A stretch of DNA of 64,000 nucleotides from Mucilaginibacter sp. (GTDB lineage: Bacteria; Bacteroidota; Bacteroidia; Sphingobacteriales; Sphingobacteriaceae), in assembly GCF_028288185.1 (NCBI RefSeq), contig NZ_JAQBOF010000008.1, forward strand, positions 1-64,000, written 5' to 3'. The position numbers and the translations under genes are program-made. This document shows positions 28,504 to 37,868 of this stretch, one piece after another (position 1 is the stretch's first letter; each line of letters begins with the position of its first letter). The notes beneath the pieces were generated by a model. It was not told the origin of the DNA, did not search any database, and was given only the letters and a program-made list of their open reading frames with translations.

Positions 28504-29402
28504 TTTTACTTACAGGATCCTCAGGTTTCCTTGGTCAAATAATAAAAAGTGTTCTAATTAATCATAATATAATCTCAATAGGAAGAAGACAGGCTGATAT
28601 TGTGGTTAATGTTATAAATGAGGTTCCTGTTTTACCCATTTGTAACATTGTTATTCACACGGCTGGTAAAGCCCATTCAGTGCCAACAACTGATGTCGAA
28701 AAGCGACACTTTTTTGATGTCAACGTAACTGGCACTGCTAATCTTTTAAAAGGACTAGAACAATCTGGTTTACCACAGTCTTTTATTTTTATAAGCAGCG
28801 TTTCGGTTTATGGTTTAGAATCTGGTGAATTTATAAGTGAAGATTATCCATTGTTTGCAATAGATCCTTATGGAAAAAGTAAAATAGAAGCAGAACAACT
28901 AGTGTGGGATTGGTGTGAAAAAAACAAAGTGATTTGCACGATTTTGAGATTGCCTTTAATTGCAGGACCAAATCCACCTGGAAATTTAAAAACAATGATT
29001 AATGGTATCAAACGAGGCCATTATTTTAATATAGCTGGTGGTAAAGCAAGAAAGAGTATGGTACTTGCTGAAGATGTTGCTAAAATTATTCCTGTTGCTG
29101 CTAACGTTGGTGGTATTTATAATTTAACGGATGGCCATCATCCAAGTTTTTCAGAATTATCTCAAATTATTGCTAAGCAATTAGGCAAATCCAAACCTTT
29201 AAATATTCCAATGTGGATAGCAACTTTAATGGCTATGACAGGAGATTTAATGGGTGCAAAAGCTCCGATAAACTCCAATAAATTAATAAAAATTACTTCA
29301 GATTTAACCTTTGATGATACGAAGGCTCAAAAATTATTAGGATGGAACCCTACTCTTGTGTTAAAAGGCTTCACAATAAAATGGGATAATTGTACTATTT
29401 AA
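28500..29402 (+). CDS. SDR nucleotide-sugar 4-reductase/epimerase, WbpV-like
   Basis: A 300-residue SDR with LLTGSSGFLGQIIK, the family phrase HTAGKAHSVPTTD, NVTGTANLLKGLEQSG, FISSVSVYG and the catalytic DPYGKSKIEAE (Tyr-x3-Lys). It resembles the WbpV/WbpK-type reductases that are usually encoded beside a WecA/WbpL-type transferase and a WbpM dehydratase; those two follow directly here. In that setting it would reduce UDP-4-keto-6-deoxy-GlcNAc to UDP-QuiNAc or a related sugar. Because it is coupled to gmd by an ATGA overlap, a GDP-sugar substrate is the main alternative. Confidence 0.75.
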   Translation: MILLTGSSGFLGQIIKSVLINHNIISIGRRQADIVVNVINEVPVLPICNIVIHTAGKAHSVPTTDVEKRHFFDVNVTGTANLLKGLEQSGLPQSFIFISSVSVYGLESGEFISEDYPLFAIDPYGKSKIEAEQLVWDWCEKNKVICTILRLPLIAGPNPPGNLKTMINGIKRGHYFNIAGGKARKSMVLAEDVAKIIPVAANVGGIYNLTDGHHPSFSELSQIIAKQLGKSKPLNIPMWIATLMAMTGDLMGAKAPINSNKLIKITSDLTFDDTKAQKLLGWNPTLVLKGFTIKWDNCTI

Positions 29403-29462
29403 AACTGCTTTTTATTCATAATTATTGAAAATAATGATACTTTAATGGTAATTATGGTACTT

Positions 29463-29551
29463 AAATGGAATCAAAATGGTAGTAAATATACTTTTAACCC
29501 CCATTATTACCCAAAAAATGGAAGTAAAATGGAATCAAATGGTAAGTAAAT
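29463..29551 (+). repeat. Imperfect direct repeats in a 233-base intergenic gap
   Basis: Two near-identical 24-26 base copies, starting near 29463 and 29527, each beginning AAATGGAATCAAA and ending TAAGTAAAT or TAGTAAAT; a shorter related piece (AATGGAAGTAAA) lies just before the second copy. The gap otherwise holds only AT-rich sequence before the GTG start of the WecA-like gene. Function unknown; could be a slipped duplication or a binding site. Confidence 0.5.
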
Positions 29552-29635
29552 TATACTAAATGATAGTTTGAAGTAATAAAATTTACCACTATTTCATTTA
29601 ATAAAACTTAATTTTGAGGCAATAATTAAAAGCCT

Positions 29636-30610
29636 GTGGATCTATTTATACTTTTCATTTTCTTTTGTGTGCTTTTCGCACTCGAACTTATCTATTTCAA
29701 AATAGCAGATAAGTATAATATCATAGATCATCCTAATCACCGTAGTTCACACACAAAAGTAACTTTACGAGGGGGAGGTATAATTTTCACTATTGGATTT
29801 TTATTGGGTTCTTTCTATTTGCATTGGGAATATGGTTATTTTCTTATTGGTCTACTTTTAATTAGTTTAATTAGCTTTATTGACGATATTAAACATACAA
29901 GTAAAAGGATTCGGATACTTGTGCATTTAATTGCTGTTGCCTTGTTGTTTTATCAATCAGGTATGTACAACTTCCCGATTTATTGGATTTTTTTAGGGTT
30001 TGCTTTAGTAATTGGTTCGATTAATGCAATCAATTTTATGGATGGTATTAATGGCATTACCGGTGGTTTTGGCTTATTAACCTTGATTACATTATACTTT
30101 ATCAATAAGCATATTTTATTTACAGACGAAAAACAGCTTGTTATAGGTATTATAGCTTTATTGGTTTTTAATTTTTTCAATTTTAGGGCAAAAGCCAAAT
30201 GTTTTGCGGGCGATGTTGGCAGTGTAAGTTTAGCTTTTATTATTCTTTTTTTTCTGTTGCAATTGATAATCAAAACAAGTAACCTTAATTATTTGCTTAT
30301 ATTATTGGTTTATGGTTTAGATACAGTAACCACAATTATATTTAGGACATTAAGAAAAGAAGATATTTTTAAAGCCCATAGGAGTCACTTTTATCAATTT
30401 TGGGCAAATGAAAAAAAGATACCACACTTAATAGTTGCTATGGCTTATATCGTTGTTCAGGGAATTATTGATTTTATTTTGGTCAAATTTAATCCTGCAT
30501 CAATTGTTAATTTAATCATATCAGTAGTAATAACTGCGATAATATTTATTTTAATGCGTATACATTTTGAAGGTTCAAACAAACTTTTTAATATAAAAAA
30601 AACGTATTAA
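29636..30610 (+). CDS. WecA/WbpL-like undecaprenyl-phosphate HexNAc-1-phosphate transferase
   Basis: A polytopic phosphoglycosyltransferase of the MraY/WecA family, 324 residues with about ten membrane helices. Family motifs are visible: LRGGG after the first cytoplasmic loop, SFIDDIKH (Asp-Asp magnesium site), INAINFMDGINGITGG, CFAGDVGS and the last-loop AHRSHFYQF. It transfers an N-acetylaminosugar-1-phosphate to undecaprenyl phosphate. The start is a GTG; no in-frame ATG precedes the first helix. Between a WbpV-like reductase and a WbpM-like dehydratase it forms the trio known from Pseudomonas O-antigen loci, so the sugar may be a 6-deoxy-HexNAc. A 14-bp inverted repeat 18 bases after the stop may end the transcript. 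Confidence 0.9.
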   Translation: MDLFILFIFFCVLFALELIYFKIADKYNIIDHPNHRSSHTKVTLRGGGIIFTIGFLLGSFYLHWEYGYFLIGLLLISLISFIDDIKHTSKRIRILVHLIAVALLFYQSGMYNFPIYWIFLGFALVIGSINAINFMDGINGITGGFGLLTLITLYFINKHILFTDEKQLVIGIIALLVFNFFNFRAKAKCFAGDVGSVSLAFIILFFLLQLIIKTSNLNYLLILLVYGLDTVTTIIFRTLRKEDIFKAHRSHFYQFWANEKKIPHLIVAMAYIVVQGIIDFILVKFNPASIVNLIISVVITAIIFILMRIHFEGSNKLFNIKKTY

Positions 30611-30627
30611 AACTGTATTTCAGTCCA

Positions 30628-30664
30628 TTTTTAATTGTTTTATAAATTGTAAAACAATTAAAAA
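30628..30664. terminator. Perfect 14-bp AT-rich inverted repeat, probable terminator
   Basis: TTTTTAATTGTTTT pairs perfectly with AAAACAATTAAAAA across a nine-base loop, 18 bases after the WbpL-like stop. The stem has one G-C pair per arm, so it is weak thermodynamically but symmetric and could act on either strand. Confidence 0.45.
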
Positions 30665-30808
30665 CATGATATGTTATTATGGTAATTATTGGTATTAAAT
30701 TATTGATATGCTTTGTGTGTTAACATTTTTTCAATAATAAAGCGCATTAACTATAAAACACAGTATATTTACAGTGCTTAAATAATTGTAATTATTTATT
30801 TTTTGCTT

Positions 30809-32773
30809 ATGAATACATCGCCTACCTTATTCAATCAAATAAACATAGTTCCTCGCTGGCTTATTTTTTCACTTGATTTAATAATTAGTTTTTTAGCATT
30901 AACCGCTGCTTATTTAATCAAATCCAATTTTGATTTTAAAAATTTAAATCATGTAGAATTTGATCGGAATTTATTAATATCAGCAATATTAAGCACAATT
31001 GTTTTTTGTACATTGAAAATATTTGCAGGCATTATAAGATACACAAGTGCTCAAGATTCTTTCAGGATTTTAATGGCTGTATTGATAAGTAATGGTATCT
31101 TCTTTTTAATTAACATCTGTTCTGTAGCTTTTTACAATATCCCATTAATTTCAAATACTATACTAATTGTTAATTTCCTGGCCTGTTTTTTATTAATGGT
31201 TAGTTACAGGATTTTAGTAAAATACTTCTTTTTATATATTAAAAACTTAAAATTAGATAAAAAGCGAGTAATAATATATGGGGCAGGTGAAGCTGGGGTA
31301 GCTGCAAAAAGAACTTTTGACCATGATCAAAAAGTTAATAAAAATATTATAGCTTTTGTTGATGATGATCAAAGAAAAGTTGGAAAAACAATAGATGGTA
31401 TACAAATATTAGATGCAAAAGATCTACCCCAATTGATAGAAGAACATAAATTGGATGAGGTTATTTTTGCGGCGTATACAATCCCTATTGATCATAAAAA
31501 CAGGATAGTTGATATCTGTCTCGAAAACGATGTTAAAGTACTAAGTGTTCCGTCACATGACGTATGGGTAAGCGGAAAATTGCAATCTACCCAAATACAA
31601 AAGGTTAATATTGAAGATCTGCTAAACAGGAAATCTATTGAAATCGATATTACCAATATTCAAAAAGAGCTGAAAGGGAAAAGAATACTAATTACCGGGG
31701 CTGCCGGCTCAATAGGTAGTGAAATAGTTAGGCAGTTGATAAGATTTGATACAGATTTGATAATAATGTGTGATCAATCAGAAACGGAGTTACACCATTT
31801 GTATTTAGAGATTGATGAAATGAATACACAAGCAAATTTTTATGCTTTTATGGGAGATGTAAGGGATGAAAAAAGGATGGACTATTTGTTTGAAACTTAT
31901 AAACCTCATTATGTTTATCATGCAGCTGCGTACAAACATGTTCCGATGATGGAGGATAACGCTTCTGAGGCTATAAAAACAAATGTTTGGGGCACTAAAA
32001 CTATTGCTGACCTTTCAGTAAAATATGCAGTTCAAAAGTTTGTAATGATATCTACCGATAAGGCGGTGAATCCTACAAATGTAATGGGAGCATCAAAAAG
32101 GATTGCCGAAATTTATGTACAATCATTAAATAGATCAATAAGTAATAAAGACTTTAATTTCACCAATGGCTTAAGTCATTTAAATAATACAAAATCAAAT
32201 ACCAGATTTATAACTACAAGATTTGGTAATGTACTTGGGTCAAATGGTTCTGTTATTCCTAGATTTAGGCAGCAAATAGAAAAGGGAGGGCCTGTAACAG
32301 TAACACACCCTGAAATAACCCGTTACTTTATGACTATACCAGAGGCTTGTCGCTTGGTATTAGAAGCTGGTTGTATGGGTAAAGGAGGAGAGATCTATAT
32401 TTTTGATATGGGTAAATCTGTGAAAATTATTGAGTTGGCTAAGCGTATGATCCGTTTAGCCGGATTGGTTCCTAATCAAGATATTAAAATTGAATATACA
32501 GGATTAAGACCCGGCGAAAAATTGTTTGAGGAATTACTTAATAATCACGAAAATACTATGCCTACGCATCATGAAAAAATAATGATAGGAAAAGTACGAG
32601 AGTATTTATTTAATGAAATCGAAGGACAAATATATTCTTTAATAGATCATGCAAAAAACAATGACGATATGCAAGTTGTTAAATCCATGAAGCTGATAGT
32701 ACATGAGTTTAAAAGTAAAAATTCTGTTTTTGAAGAATTAGATATGATAACGCAATCACTTTTAAATGAATAA
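30809..32773 (+). CDS. Membrane-bound UDP-HexNAc 4,6-dehydratase, WbpM/PglF-like
   Basis: A 655-residue protein from the preferred ATG (a TTG lies two codons before). The first about 140 residues contain four membrane helices. A CoA-binding-like Rossmann domain follows (VIIYGAGEAGVAAKR), then the SDR catalytic domain with ITGAAGSIGSEIVRQL, YHAAAYKHVPMMEDN and ISTDKAVNPTNVMGASKR. The Met in NVMGASK in place of the usual catalytic Tyr is the hallmark of the long WbpM/FlaA1/PglF dehydratases. It should make UDP-4-keto-6-deoxy-HexNAc for the WbpV-like reductase or for an aminotransferase. Its 3' end overlaps the lipoprotein gene by eight bases. Confidence 0.9.
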   Translation: MNTSPTLFNQINIVPRWLIFSLDLIISFLALTAAYLIKSNFDFKNLNHVEFDRNLLISAILSTIVFCTLKIFAGIIRYTSAQDSFRILMAVLISNGIFFLINICSVAFYNIPLISNTILIVNFLACFLLMVSYRILVKYFFLYIKNLKLDKKRVIIYGAGEAGVAAKRTFDHDQKVNKNIIAFVDDDQRKVGKTIDGIQILDAKDLPQLIEEHKLDEVIFAAYTIPIDHKNRIVDICLENDVKVLSVPSHDVWVSGKLQSTQIQKVNIEDLLNRKSIEIDITNIQKELKGKRILITGAAGSIGSEIVRQLIRFDTDLIIMCDQSETELHHLYLEIDEMNTQANFYAFMGDVRDEKRMDYLFETYKPHYVYHAAAYKHVPMMEDNASEAIKTNVWGTKTIADLSVKYAVQKFVMISTDKAVNPTNVMGASKRIAEIYVQSLNRSISNKDFNFTNGLSHLNNTKSNTRFITTRFGNVLGSNGSVIPRFRQQIEKGGPVTVTHPEITRYFMTIPEACRLVLEAGCMGKGGEIYIFDMGKSVKIIELAKRMIRLAGLVPNQDIKIEYTGLRPGEKLFEELLNNHENTMPTHHEKIMIGKVREYLFNEIEGQIYSLIDHAKNNDDMQVVKSMKLIVHEFKSKNSVFEELDMITQSLLNE

Positions 32774-33407
32774 ATTTTTTTTCTTATTAGTTTTTCTGTT
32801 ATTGCTTCAAATTTCCTGTAAAACTCACGTGCAAAATGAGGTAGAAGTATATAATAATGATTTTGAAGGGAGCAATTTAGCAGGTATAAGTAATGGTATA
32901 ATTGGCCAGTTTAACAATTCAGCAGTATTAGGCCAATATAATAATAGTACTTTTATTTTAAAGGTAGATAATTTGCCTAAGCATAATTTAATTACAATCT
33001 CATTTGACTTATATATACATGATAATTGGCGTGGACAGCTTTTACCTGACGGACCGGATATATGGCAGATGCTTATTGATAATGCTTTATATATTAACAC
33101 CACATTTTCAAATTTAGACTGTAAGGTGGGTAATATTTGCCCTCCCCAATCTTACCCGGATGATTACCCTAACAGTAATCACAATCCGCGCTCCGGGTCT
33201 TACAGGACTGATTTACCAGGTGTTTGCAGCATGTTGAGTTCCCCAAACGGCACAACAATGTACAAAATCACAAAAACATTCAAACACGTTAATCAATCTT
33301 TGTTGTTACAATGCTTAGATAAATTAAGTCAGAGCAATTATACCAACCCTAAATGCGAGAAAAGTTGGTCTGTAGATAATATTAGTATAAAAGCAATTAC
33401 CTTATGA
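32766..33407 (+). CDS. Predicted lipoprotein of unknown function
   Basis: A 213-residue protein that I do not recognise. The first 17 residues are a hydrophobic signal (FFFLLVFLLLLQIS) ending at Cys18, a plausible but non-ideal lipobox (QISC). The mature part starts NDFEGSNLAGIS and contains alternating hydrophobic strands and the polar phrases FDLYIHDNWRGQ and GPDIWQMLID, which suggest a beta-sandwich (lectin or carbohydrate-binding-like) fold; this is an impression only. Cys residues at NLDCKVGNICPP and later (VCSM, LQCL, KCEK) could form disulfides. It is coupled to the WbpM-like gene upstream and to the first Wzi-like gene downstream (ATGA), implying a role at the outer membrane in polysaccharide attachment or assembly. 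Confidence 0.6.
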   Translation: MNKFFFLLVFLLLLQISCKTHVQNEVEVYNNDFEGSNLAGISNGIIGQFNNSAVLGQYNNSTFILKVDNLPKHNLITISFDLYIHDNWRGQLLPDGPDIWQMLIDNALYINTTFSNLDCKVGNICPPQSYPDDYPNSNHNPRSGSYRTDLPGVCSMLSSPNGTTMYKITKTFKHVNQSLLLQCLDKLSQSNYTNPKCEKSWSVDNISIKAITL

Positions 33408-35089
33408 GGATTGTAAAGCTTATAGTAGTATTTATATTACTTGCAAAATTTGATGTTATTGCACAATCTTTACCTGTTGGTACGCCACTTGAAGATTATT
33501 ACAGAAGGACACAACTGCTAGGTACAATTGATACTAATGTTTCTTTTACCCTCAGGCCAATCAACCCATATTACATAAATAAAGGGACACAGGCGTTTAA
33601 TCCTGACAGCTCAAAATATAGTGAAATACATGCTGAAAATTCATGGGTAAGTAAAAATGGAAAAATACGTGCAAACCTTTCACCTTTAAATTTTCAAACT
33701 CAAATTAATACCAATCATCCTTATGGATGGAATGATGGAGCAATGATACCTGCTAAAGGTTTGCAGACATTAATAAGTATGGGAGTATTTGCACAATATG
33801 GTATATTGAGTATACAATTTTCGCCCGAAGTGATTTTAGCGGCAAACTCGCAATTTGAAACATTCAACAAAAATCAATATGATGTAATTTTTGCCAGATA
33901 TTATGATATCTATAATAATATTGATTTACCTGTAAGGTTTGGAACAGCCGCATATGCCCGAGTGTTTTGGGGGCAGAGCAGTTTAAGATTAAATTTCAAA
34001 TCGGTATCAATTGGTTTATCTACAGAAAACTTGTGGTGGGGGCCCGGGATAAGAAATTCTTTATTAATGAGTAATAGCGCCCCTGGTTTTAAGCATTTTA
34101 CTTTAAATACATTACGACCTTTAAATACAGCAATTGGTTCTTTTGAAGGTCAAGTAATAGCCGGTAGTTTAAGTAATTCGGGTTTCCCTCCACTAGAGCC
34201 TGATAATAAATACTTTGGTACAAATTTATATATTCCTAAACCCAATAACTGGAGATATTTATCGGGCATTATAATTACCTGGCAGCCTAAATGGGCGCCG
34301 GGCTTATTTTTAGGGTTTGATCAAAGTTCGCAAATGTATGGCAAGAACTTAAATGGACTTAAAGATTATCTTCCATTTTTTTCGCCTGTTGTTAGGTCAC
34401 CAAATGCTCCTGATGCTCCTATTGTCCAAAATAAAGATAGGCGAGGTTCGCTATTCATGCGTTGGCTCTGGCCGCAAGAACATGCCGAAATTTATTTTGA
34501 ATGGGGACACAATAATGCATCTAATGACTTATATCAGTCATCTTTGTCACCAGAAGATTCGCGCGCATATATTTTTGGTGTAAGAAAAGTTTTGCCGTTT
34601 AATAGTTCAAAAGACGAAAATATTTTGATTGGAATTGAGGTTACTCAACTCCAGGAAACCTCTATTGCCAAAATTAAGGACGGACAAGAATGGTATGTAA
34701 GTAAAAGCATCCGGCAAGGCTACACAAATAATGGAGAAATTTTAGGCGCGGGTATCGGGCCTGGTGCGAATCTCCAGTCGGTTGATGTTAGTTGGGTAAA
34801 AGGATTAAGAAAGTTAGGATTGCAAATTGAGCGATACGTTCATAACAATGATTTTTATTATTATGCTTTCGGAGACAACCAAAATTATTCTCAACATTGG
34901 GTGGATTTAAGCATAGGGGCAATTGGCGAATGGAACTATAAAAATCTCATCTTTAATGGAAAAATTCAAGGCATTAAATCTTTAGATTATCAATGGGCCT
35001 TAAAGCAAAATGGAAATGATCCGGCATTTGTAAACCAATTAAGTGTATTTAATTTGCAGATCCAGGCAGGTGTATTATATAGATTTTAA
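33404..35089 (+). CDS. Capsule assembly Wzi-family outer-membrane protein, copy 1
   Basis: A 561-residue protein with a signal peptide (LIVVFILLAKFDVIAQ) followed by SLPVGTPLEDYYRRTQLLG. The body shows many aromatic-rich amphipathic strands and the Wzi-like phrases HPYGWNDGAMIPAKG, FWGQSSLRL, STENLWWGPGIRNS and FKHFTLNTLRPL. It ends in an aromatic residue (VLYRF), as outer-membrane barrels do. Wzi binds capsule polymer to the cell surface in enteric bacteria; Bacteroidota versions are common. The next gene is a close paralogue 14 bases downstream. Confidence 0.85.
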   Translation: MRIVKLIVVFILLAKFDVIAQSLPVGTPLEDYYRRTQLLGTIDTNVSFTLRPINPYYINKGTQAFNPDSSKYSEIHAENSWVSKNGKIRANLSPLNFQTQINTNHPYGWNDGAMIPAKGLQTLISMGVFAQYGILSIQFSPEVILAANSQFETFNKNQYDVIFARYYDIYNNIDLPVRFGTAAYARVFWGQSSLRLNFKSVSIGLSTENLWWGPGIRNSLLMSNSAPGFKHFTLNTLRPLNTAIGSFEGQVIAGSLSNSGFPPLEPDNKYFGTNLYIPKPNNWRYLSGIIITWQPKWAPGLFLGFDQSSQMYGKNLNGLKDYLPFFSPVVRSPNAPDAPIVQNKDRRGSLFMRWLWPQEHAEIYFEWGHNNASNDLYQSSLSPEDSRAYIFGVRKVLPFNSSKDENILIGIEVTQLQETSIAKIKDGQEWYVSKSIRQGYTNNGEILGAGIGPGANLQSVDVSWVKGLRKLGLQIERYVHNNDFYYYAFGDNQNYSQHWVDLSIGAIGEWNYKNLIFNGKIQGIKSLDYQWALKQNGNDPAFVNQLSVFNLQIQAGVLYRF

Positions 35090-35103
35090 TTACTGTAGCT
35101 AAA

Positions 35104-36813
35104 ATGAAAAATTCGCTGTGTTTGTTAAGTGTTGTTTTTGCTTTTAACTGTTTGTTTTTACGAAGTACAGTAAATGCACAGTCGCTTCCTGTTGGTACGC
35201 CTGTTCTTGATGATTATTATAGAAGAATGCAGTTACTAAGTAAGATTGATACCAATTTGTCTTTTACCTTACGTCCCATTTTTATTGCATCTTCTTCACA
35301 TCTTAACGATTCTAATAATACGTTAAAACATAATAATTGGACAGAATCTAACTTAATTACCTTTGCTAAAGGATTAGGACAATTTAAAATATTGCCATTA
35401 ACCTGGCAGCAGCAATTTAATTCAGATCATCCATACGGCTGGAATGATGGGGCTATGATACCTGCTAAAGGATACCAGACAATGATAAGTGGTGGATTTT
35501 ATGTAAAGTTTGGCCCGTTAAGTATACAATTACGTCCTGAATATGTATATGCAAATAATTCTAATTTTAATGGGTTTGATTCCGAACATTCAGGTCAGGA
35601 TTTAATAAATTACTATTCATACCATAATCTAATTGACAATCCTGAACGATATGGGAATAATGCATATCATCGCGCGTTTTGGGGGCAGAGTAGTATAAAT
35701 TTAACCCTTGGACCAATAACAGCAGGCTTATCTAATGAGAATTTATGGTGGGGGCCAGGTATACGTAACGCATTAATTTTAAGCAATAATGCTCCCGGCT
35801 TTAAGCACTTAACTCTTAATACTGTACGCCCTATAAAAACATATATTGGATATTTTGAAGGCCAAATTATAGCGGGACGTTTAGAAAGCTCAGGATTCAC
35901 CAATTTAGCGATTACTTCATTGTCGGATGGAACAAATTTATTGGCTCCTAAAATAAATGATTGGCGCTATTTTACCGGTTTTAATATTAACTATCACCCC
36001 AAATGGATACCAGGCTTAACATTGGGCTTAACCAGAACTTTTAATGCTTACGAAAAAGATGTTAAAGGTTTTGCGGGGTATTTTCCATTTTTTACTCCAT
36101 ATTCAAAACAAAGCACTCAAGGCGGTATAGACTCAGGTATTGGAGATCCGTTTCCCAGAGATCAGTATACCTCATTTTATGCCAGATGGTTATTCACAAA
36201 AGCACAGGCAGAAGTATATTTTGAATATGGCTTAAATGATAACTCTTATAATTTAACGGATTTTTTTCAATCACCAGATCATTCAAGAGCTTACATATTT
36301 GGATTGAGAAAGATGATACCATTAAGTGGCATGAAAGATCAACATATTTTATTTAGTGGTGAAATTACGCAACTTTCACAATCTGTTGATAGGTTAGTAA
36401 GAGGGGCGGGCGGATGGTATGCTCATTACCAAGTTATTGATGGCCATACTAATCAAGGCCAGGTGCTTGGCGCTGGTACCGGATCGGGTGGAAATCTTCA
36501 ATCTATGGATATAAGTTGGGTGTCGGGATTAAAAAGATTAGGGATTGGATTTGAACGATATGAGCATGATGTTGATTTTTATAGAACGGCTTTCCCGGAT
36601 ATAAATGGCAATAGTAGAAAATGGGTGGACTTTGCCTTTTCTTTAAATGGCGAGTGGAGCTATAAAAATTTAATATTTAACGCTAAATTACAAGAAATTA
36701 AGTCGTTAAATTACGAATGGATATTAAAAGATTATGTACCCGGTAATTATTATATACCTCATAATGATGTATATAATTTTCATGGCGAATTGGGTGTAAC
36801 TTTTAGATTTTAG
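35104..36813 (+). CDS. Capsule assembly Wzi-family outer-membrane protein, copy 2
   Basis: A tandem paralogue of the preceding gene, 569 residues. It has a signal peptide (LLSVVFAFNCLFLRSTVNAQ) and the same mature start SLPVGTPVLDDYYRRMQLL. The shared blocks HPYGWNDGAMIPAKG, FWGQSSINL, SNENLWWGPGIRNA, FKHLTLNTVRPI and the terminal VTFRF are kept. It differs mainly in loops (an insertion near FFTPYSKQSTQGG), suggesting that the two barrels recognise different glycans or form a pair. Its last 11 bases overlap the 3' end of the convergent Wzz-like gene, and there is no terminator between them. Confidence 0.85.
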   Translation: MKNSLCLLSVVFAFNCLFLRSTVNAQSLPVGTPVLDDYYRRMQLLSKIDTNLSFTLRPIFIASSSHLNDSNNTLKHNNWTESNLITFAKGLGQFKILPLTWQQQFNSDHPYGWNDGAMIPAKGYQTMISGGFYVKFGPLSIQLRPEYVYANNSNFNGFDSEHSGQDLINYYSYHNLIDNPERYGNNAYHRAFWGQSSINLTLGPITAGLSNENLWWGPGIRNALILSNNAPGFKHLTLNTVRPIKTYIGYFEGQIIAGRLESSGFTNLAITSLSDGTNLLAPKINDWRYFTGFNINYHPKWIPGLTLGLTRTFNAYEKDVKGFAGYFPFFTPYSKQSTQGGIDSGIGDPFPRDQYTSFYARWLFTKAQAEVYFEYGLNDNSYNLTDFFQSPDHSRAYIFGLRKMIPLSGMKDQHILFSGEITQLSQSVDRLVRGAGGWYAHYQVIDGHTNQGQVLGAGTGSGGNLQSMDISWVSGLKRLGIGFERYEHDVDFYRTAFPDINGNSRKWVDFAFSLNGEWSYKNLIFNAKLQEIKSLNYEWILKDYVPGNYYIPHNDVYNFHGELGVTFRF

Positions 36814-37867
36814 CTTGTTTACGGGTTAGTAACACATAAAAACCAAATATTAAACCAGCCAAAAATATACCGACCAAAATACCTACAGAATATTTAAGCT
36901 TGTTTTTCTTTAAAGGTAGTTCCGGTTCGTCAACAATTTGTACTGTTGGAGTTTCTTGTGCAAGCATTGTCTTGCTTGCTTCCAAATTTTTAACTGTTTC
37001 GGTAAAAATGCCTGATAATACAATTTTGTCGCGCTCATTCACCTCAATTTTGGCATTAGTTGCAGTATATGCGGGATTTAGATCTAATGTATTTTGGTTT
37101 GCAGCCGCCGCAGCATAGGTTTTATGGTTAAGTATCATCCCAATACTATCCGCACGTTTTTGCAAACGATTTATATTATCTCTTAATCTTTGAGTTTTTG
37201 TATTTATGTAAAAATCTGTTGATTGATTGATCATTCTACTGCAAAAAAGCTGCGCCAATTTCTCATCTTTCATGGTGACATTTACTTCAAAAAATCCCAA
37301 TTTTTTATCAGTTTTTGCAATTTCAAACTCGCTATTTAATATCGATTCGGTCATCTCATGCAATAGGCTATCCTGTAATCGATTATTATGTATAGCGTTT
37401 AGCGGGAATCGTGTTATTTTTCCGTCAGAGCTGTATTTTAGCCATTTTTTATTTAGCTTATTTACCGCTGCATATCGGTCTGCCAAGGTTTGTGTGCTAT
37501 CATAAGCAGTTGATAAGGTGGCTTTTATCAGCTTGCGACTTTTTACAAGCTCTTGTACATTATCTCCTGCCAAAACACCACTACCGCCGCCTATACCATT
37601 TAAATCAAAGCCAGCTAAGCCAGCTAATGCAGATAAGCCGCCACCGCCTGACGATTTGGAATCGTCCACTACAAAAGTTAGTCGTGCTGTATATGTAGGG
37701 GTCCATATCCAGGCGGCTAAGGCACCTAACAGGCCCCCGGTAATTAAAACTAATACCAGTATTTTTTTAAACTGCAAAACGTACTTAATATTGTTAATGC
37801 GCTCATTAAACAGTTTTTTAACAGAGAATTCTGGCTCGTAAGGATATTGCGTATTTTCCGGGTTCAT
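36803..37867 (-). CDS. Wzz-family polysaccharide co-polymerase, second copy
   Basis: A 354-residue Wzz-like protein with two membrane helices (about 34-54, LVLVLITGGLLGALAAWIW, and 330-348, VGILVGIFLAGLIFGFYVLL). A Gly-rich stretch (GGGGLSALAGLAGFDLNGIGGGSG) follows helix 1, matching the design of the Wzz-like protein at 8.5 kb. LAQETPTVQIVDEPELPLKKN precedes helix 2. It is encoded one base after the second SLBB exporter, the same gene order as the first pair. It would set chain length for a second polymer. Confidence 0.9.
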   Translation of the reverse strand: MNPENTQYPYEPEFSVKKLFNERINNIKYVLQFKKILVLVLITGGLLGALAAWIWTPTYTARLTFVVDDSKSSGGGGLSALAGLAGFDLNGIGGGSGVLAGDNVQELVKSRKLIKATLSTAYDSTQTLADRYAAVNKLNKKWLKYSSDGKITRFPLNAIHNNRLQDSLLHEMTESILNSEFEIAKTDKKLGFFEVNVTMKDEKLAQLFCSRMINQSTDFYINTKTQRLRDNINRLQKRADSIGMILNHKTYAAAAANQNTLDLNPAYTATNAKIEVNERDKIVLSGIFTETVKNLEASKTMLAQETPTVQIVDEPELPLKKNKLKYSVGILVGIFLAGLIFGFYVLLTRKQAKI

Positions 37868-37868
37868 G

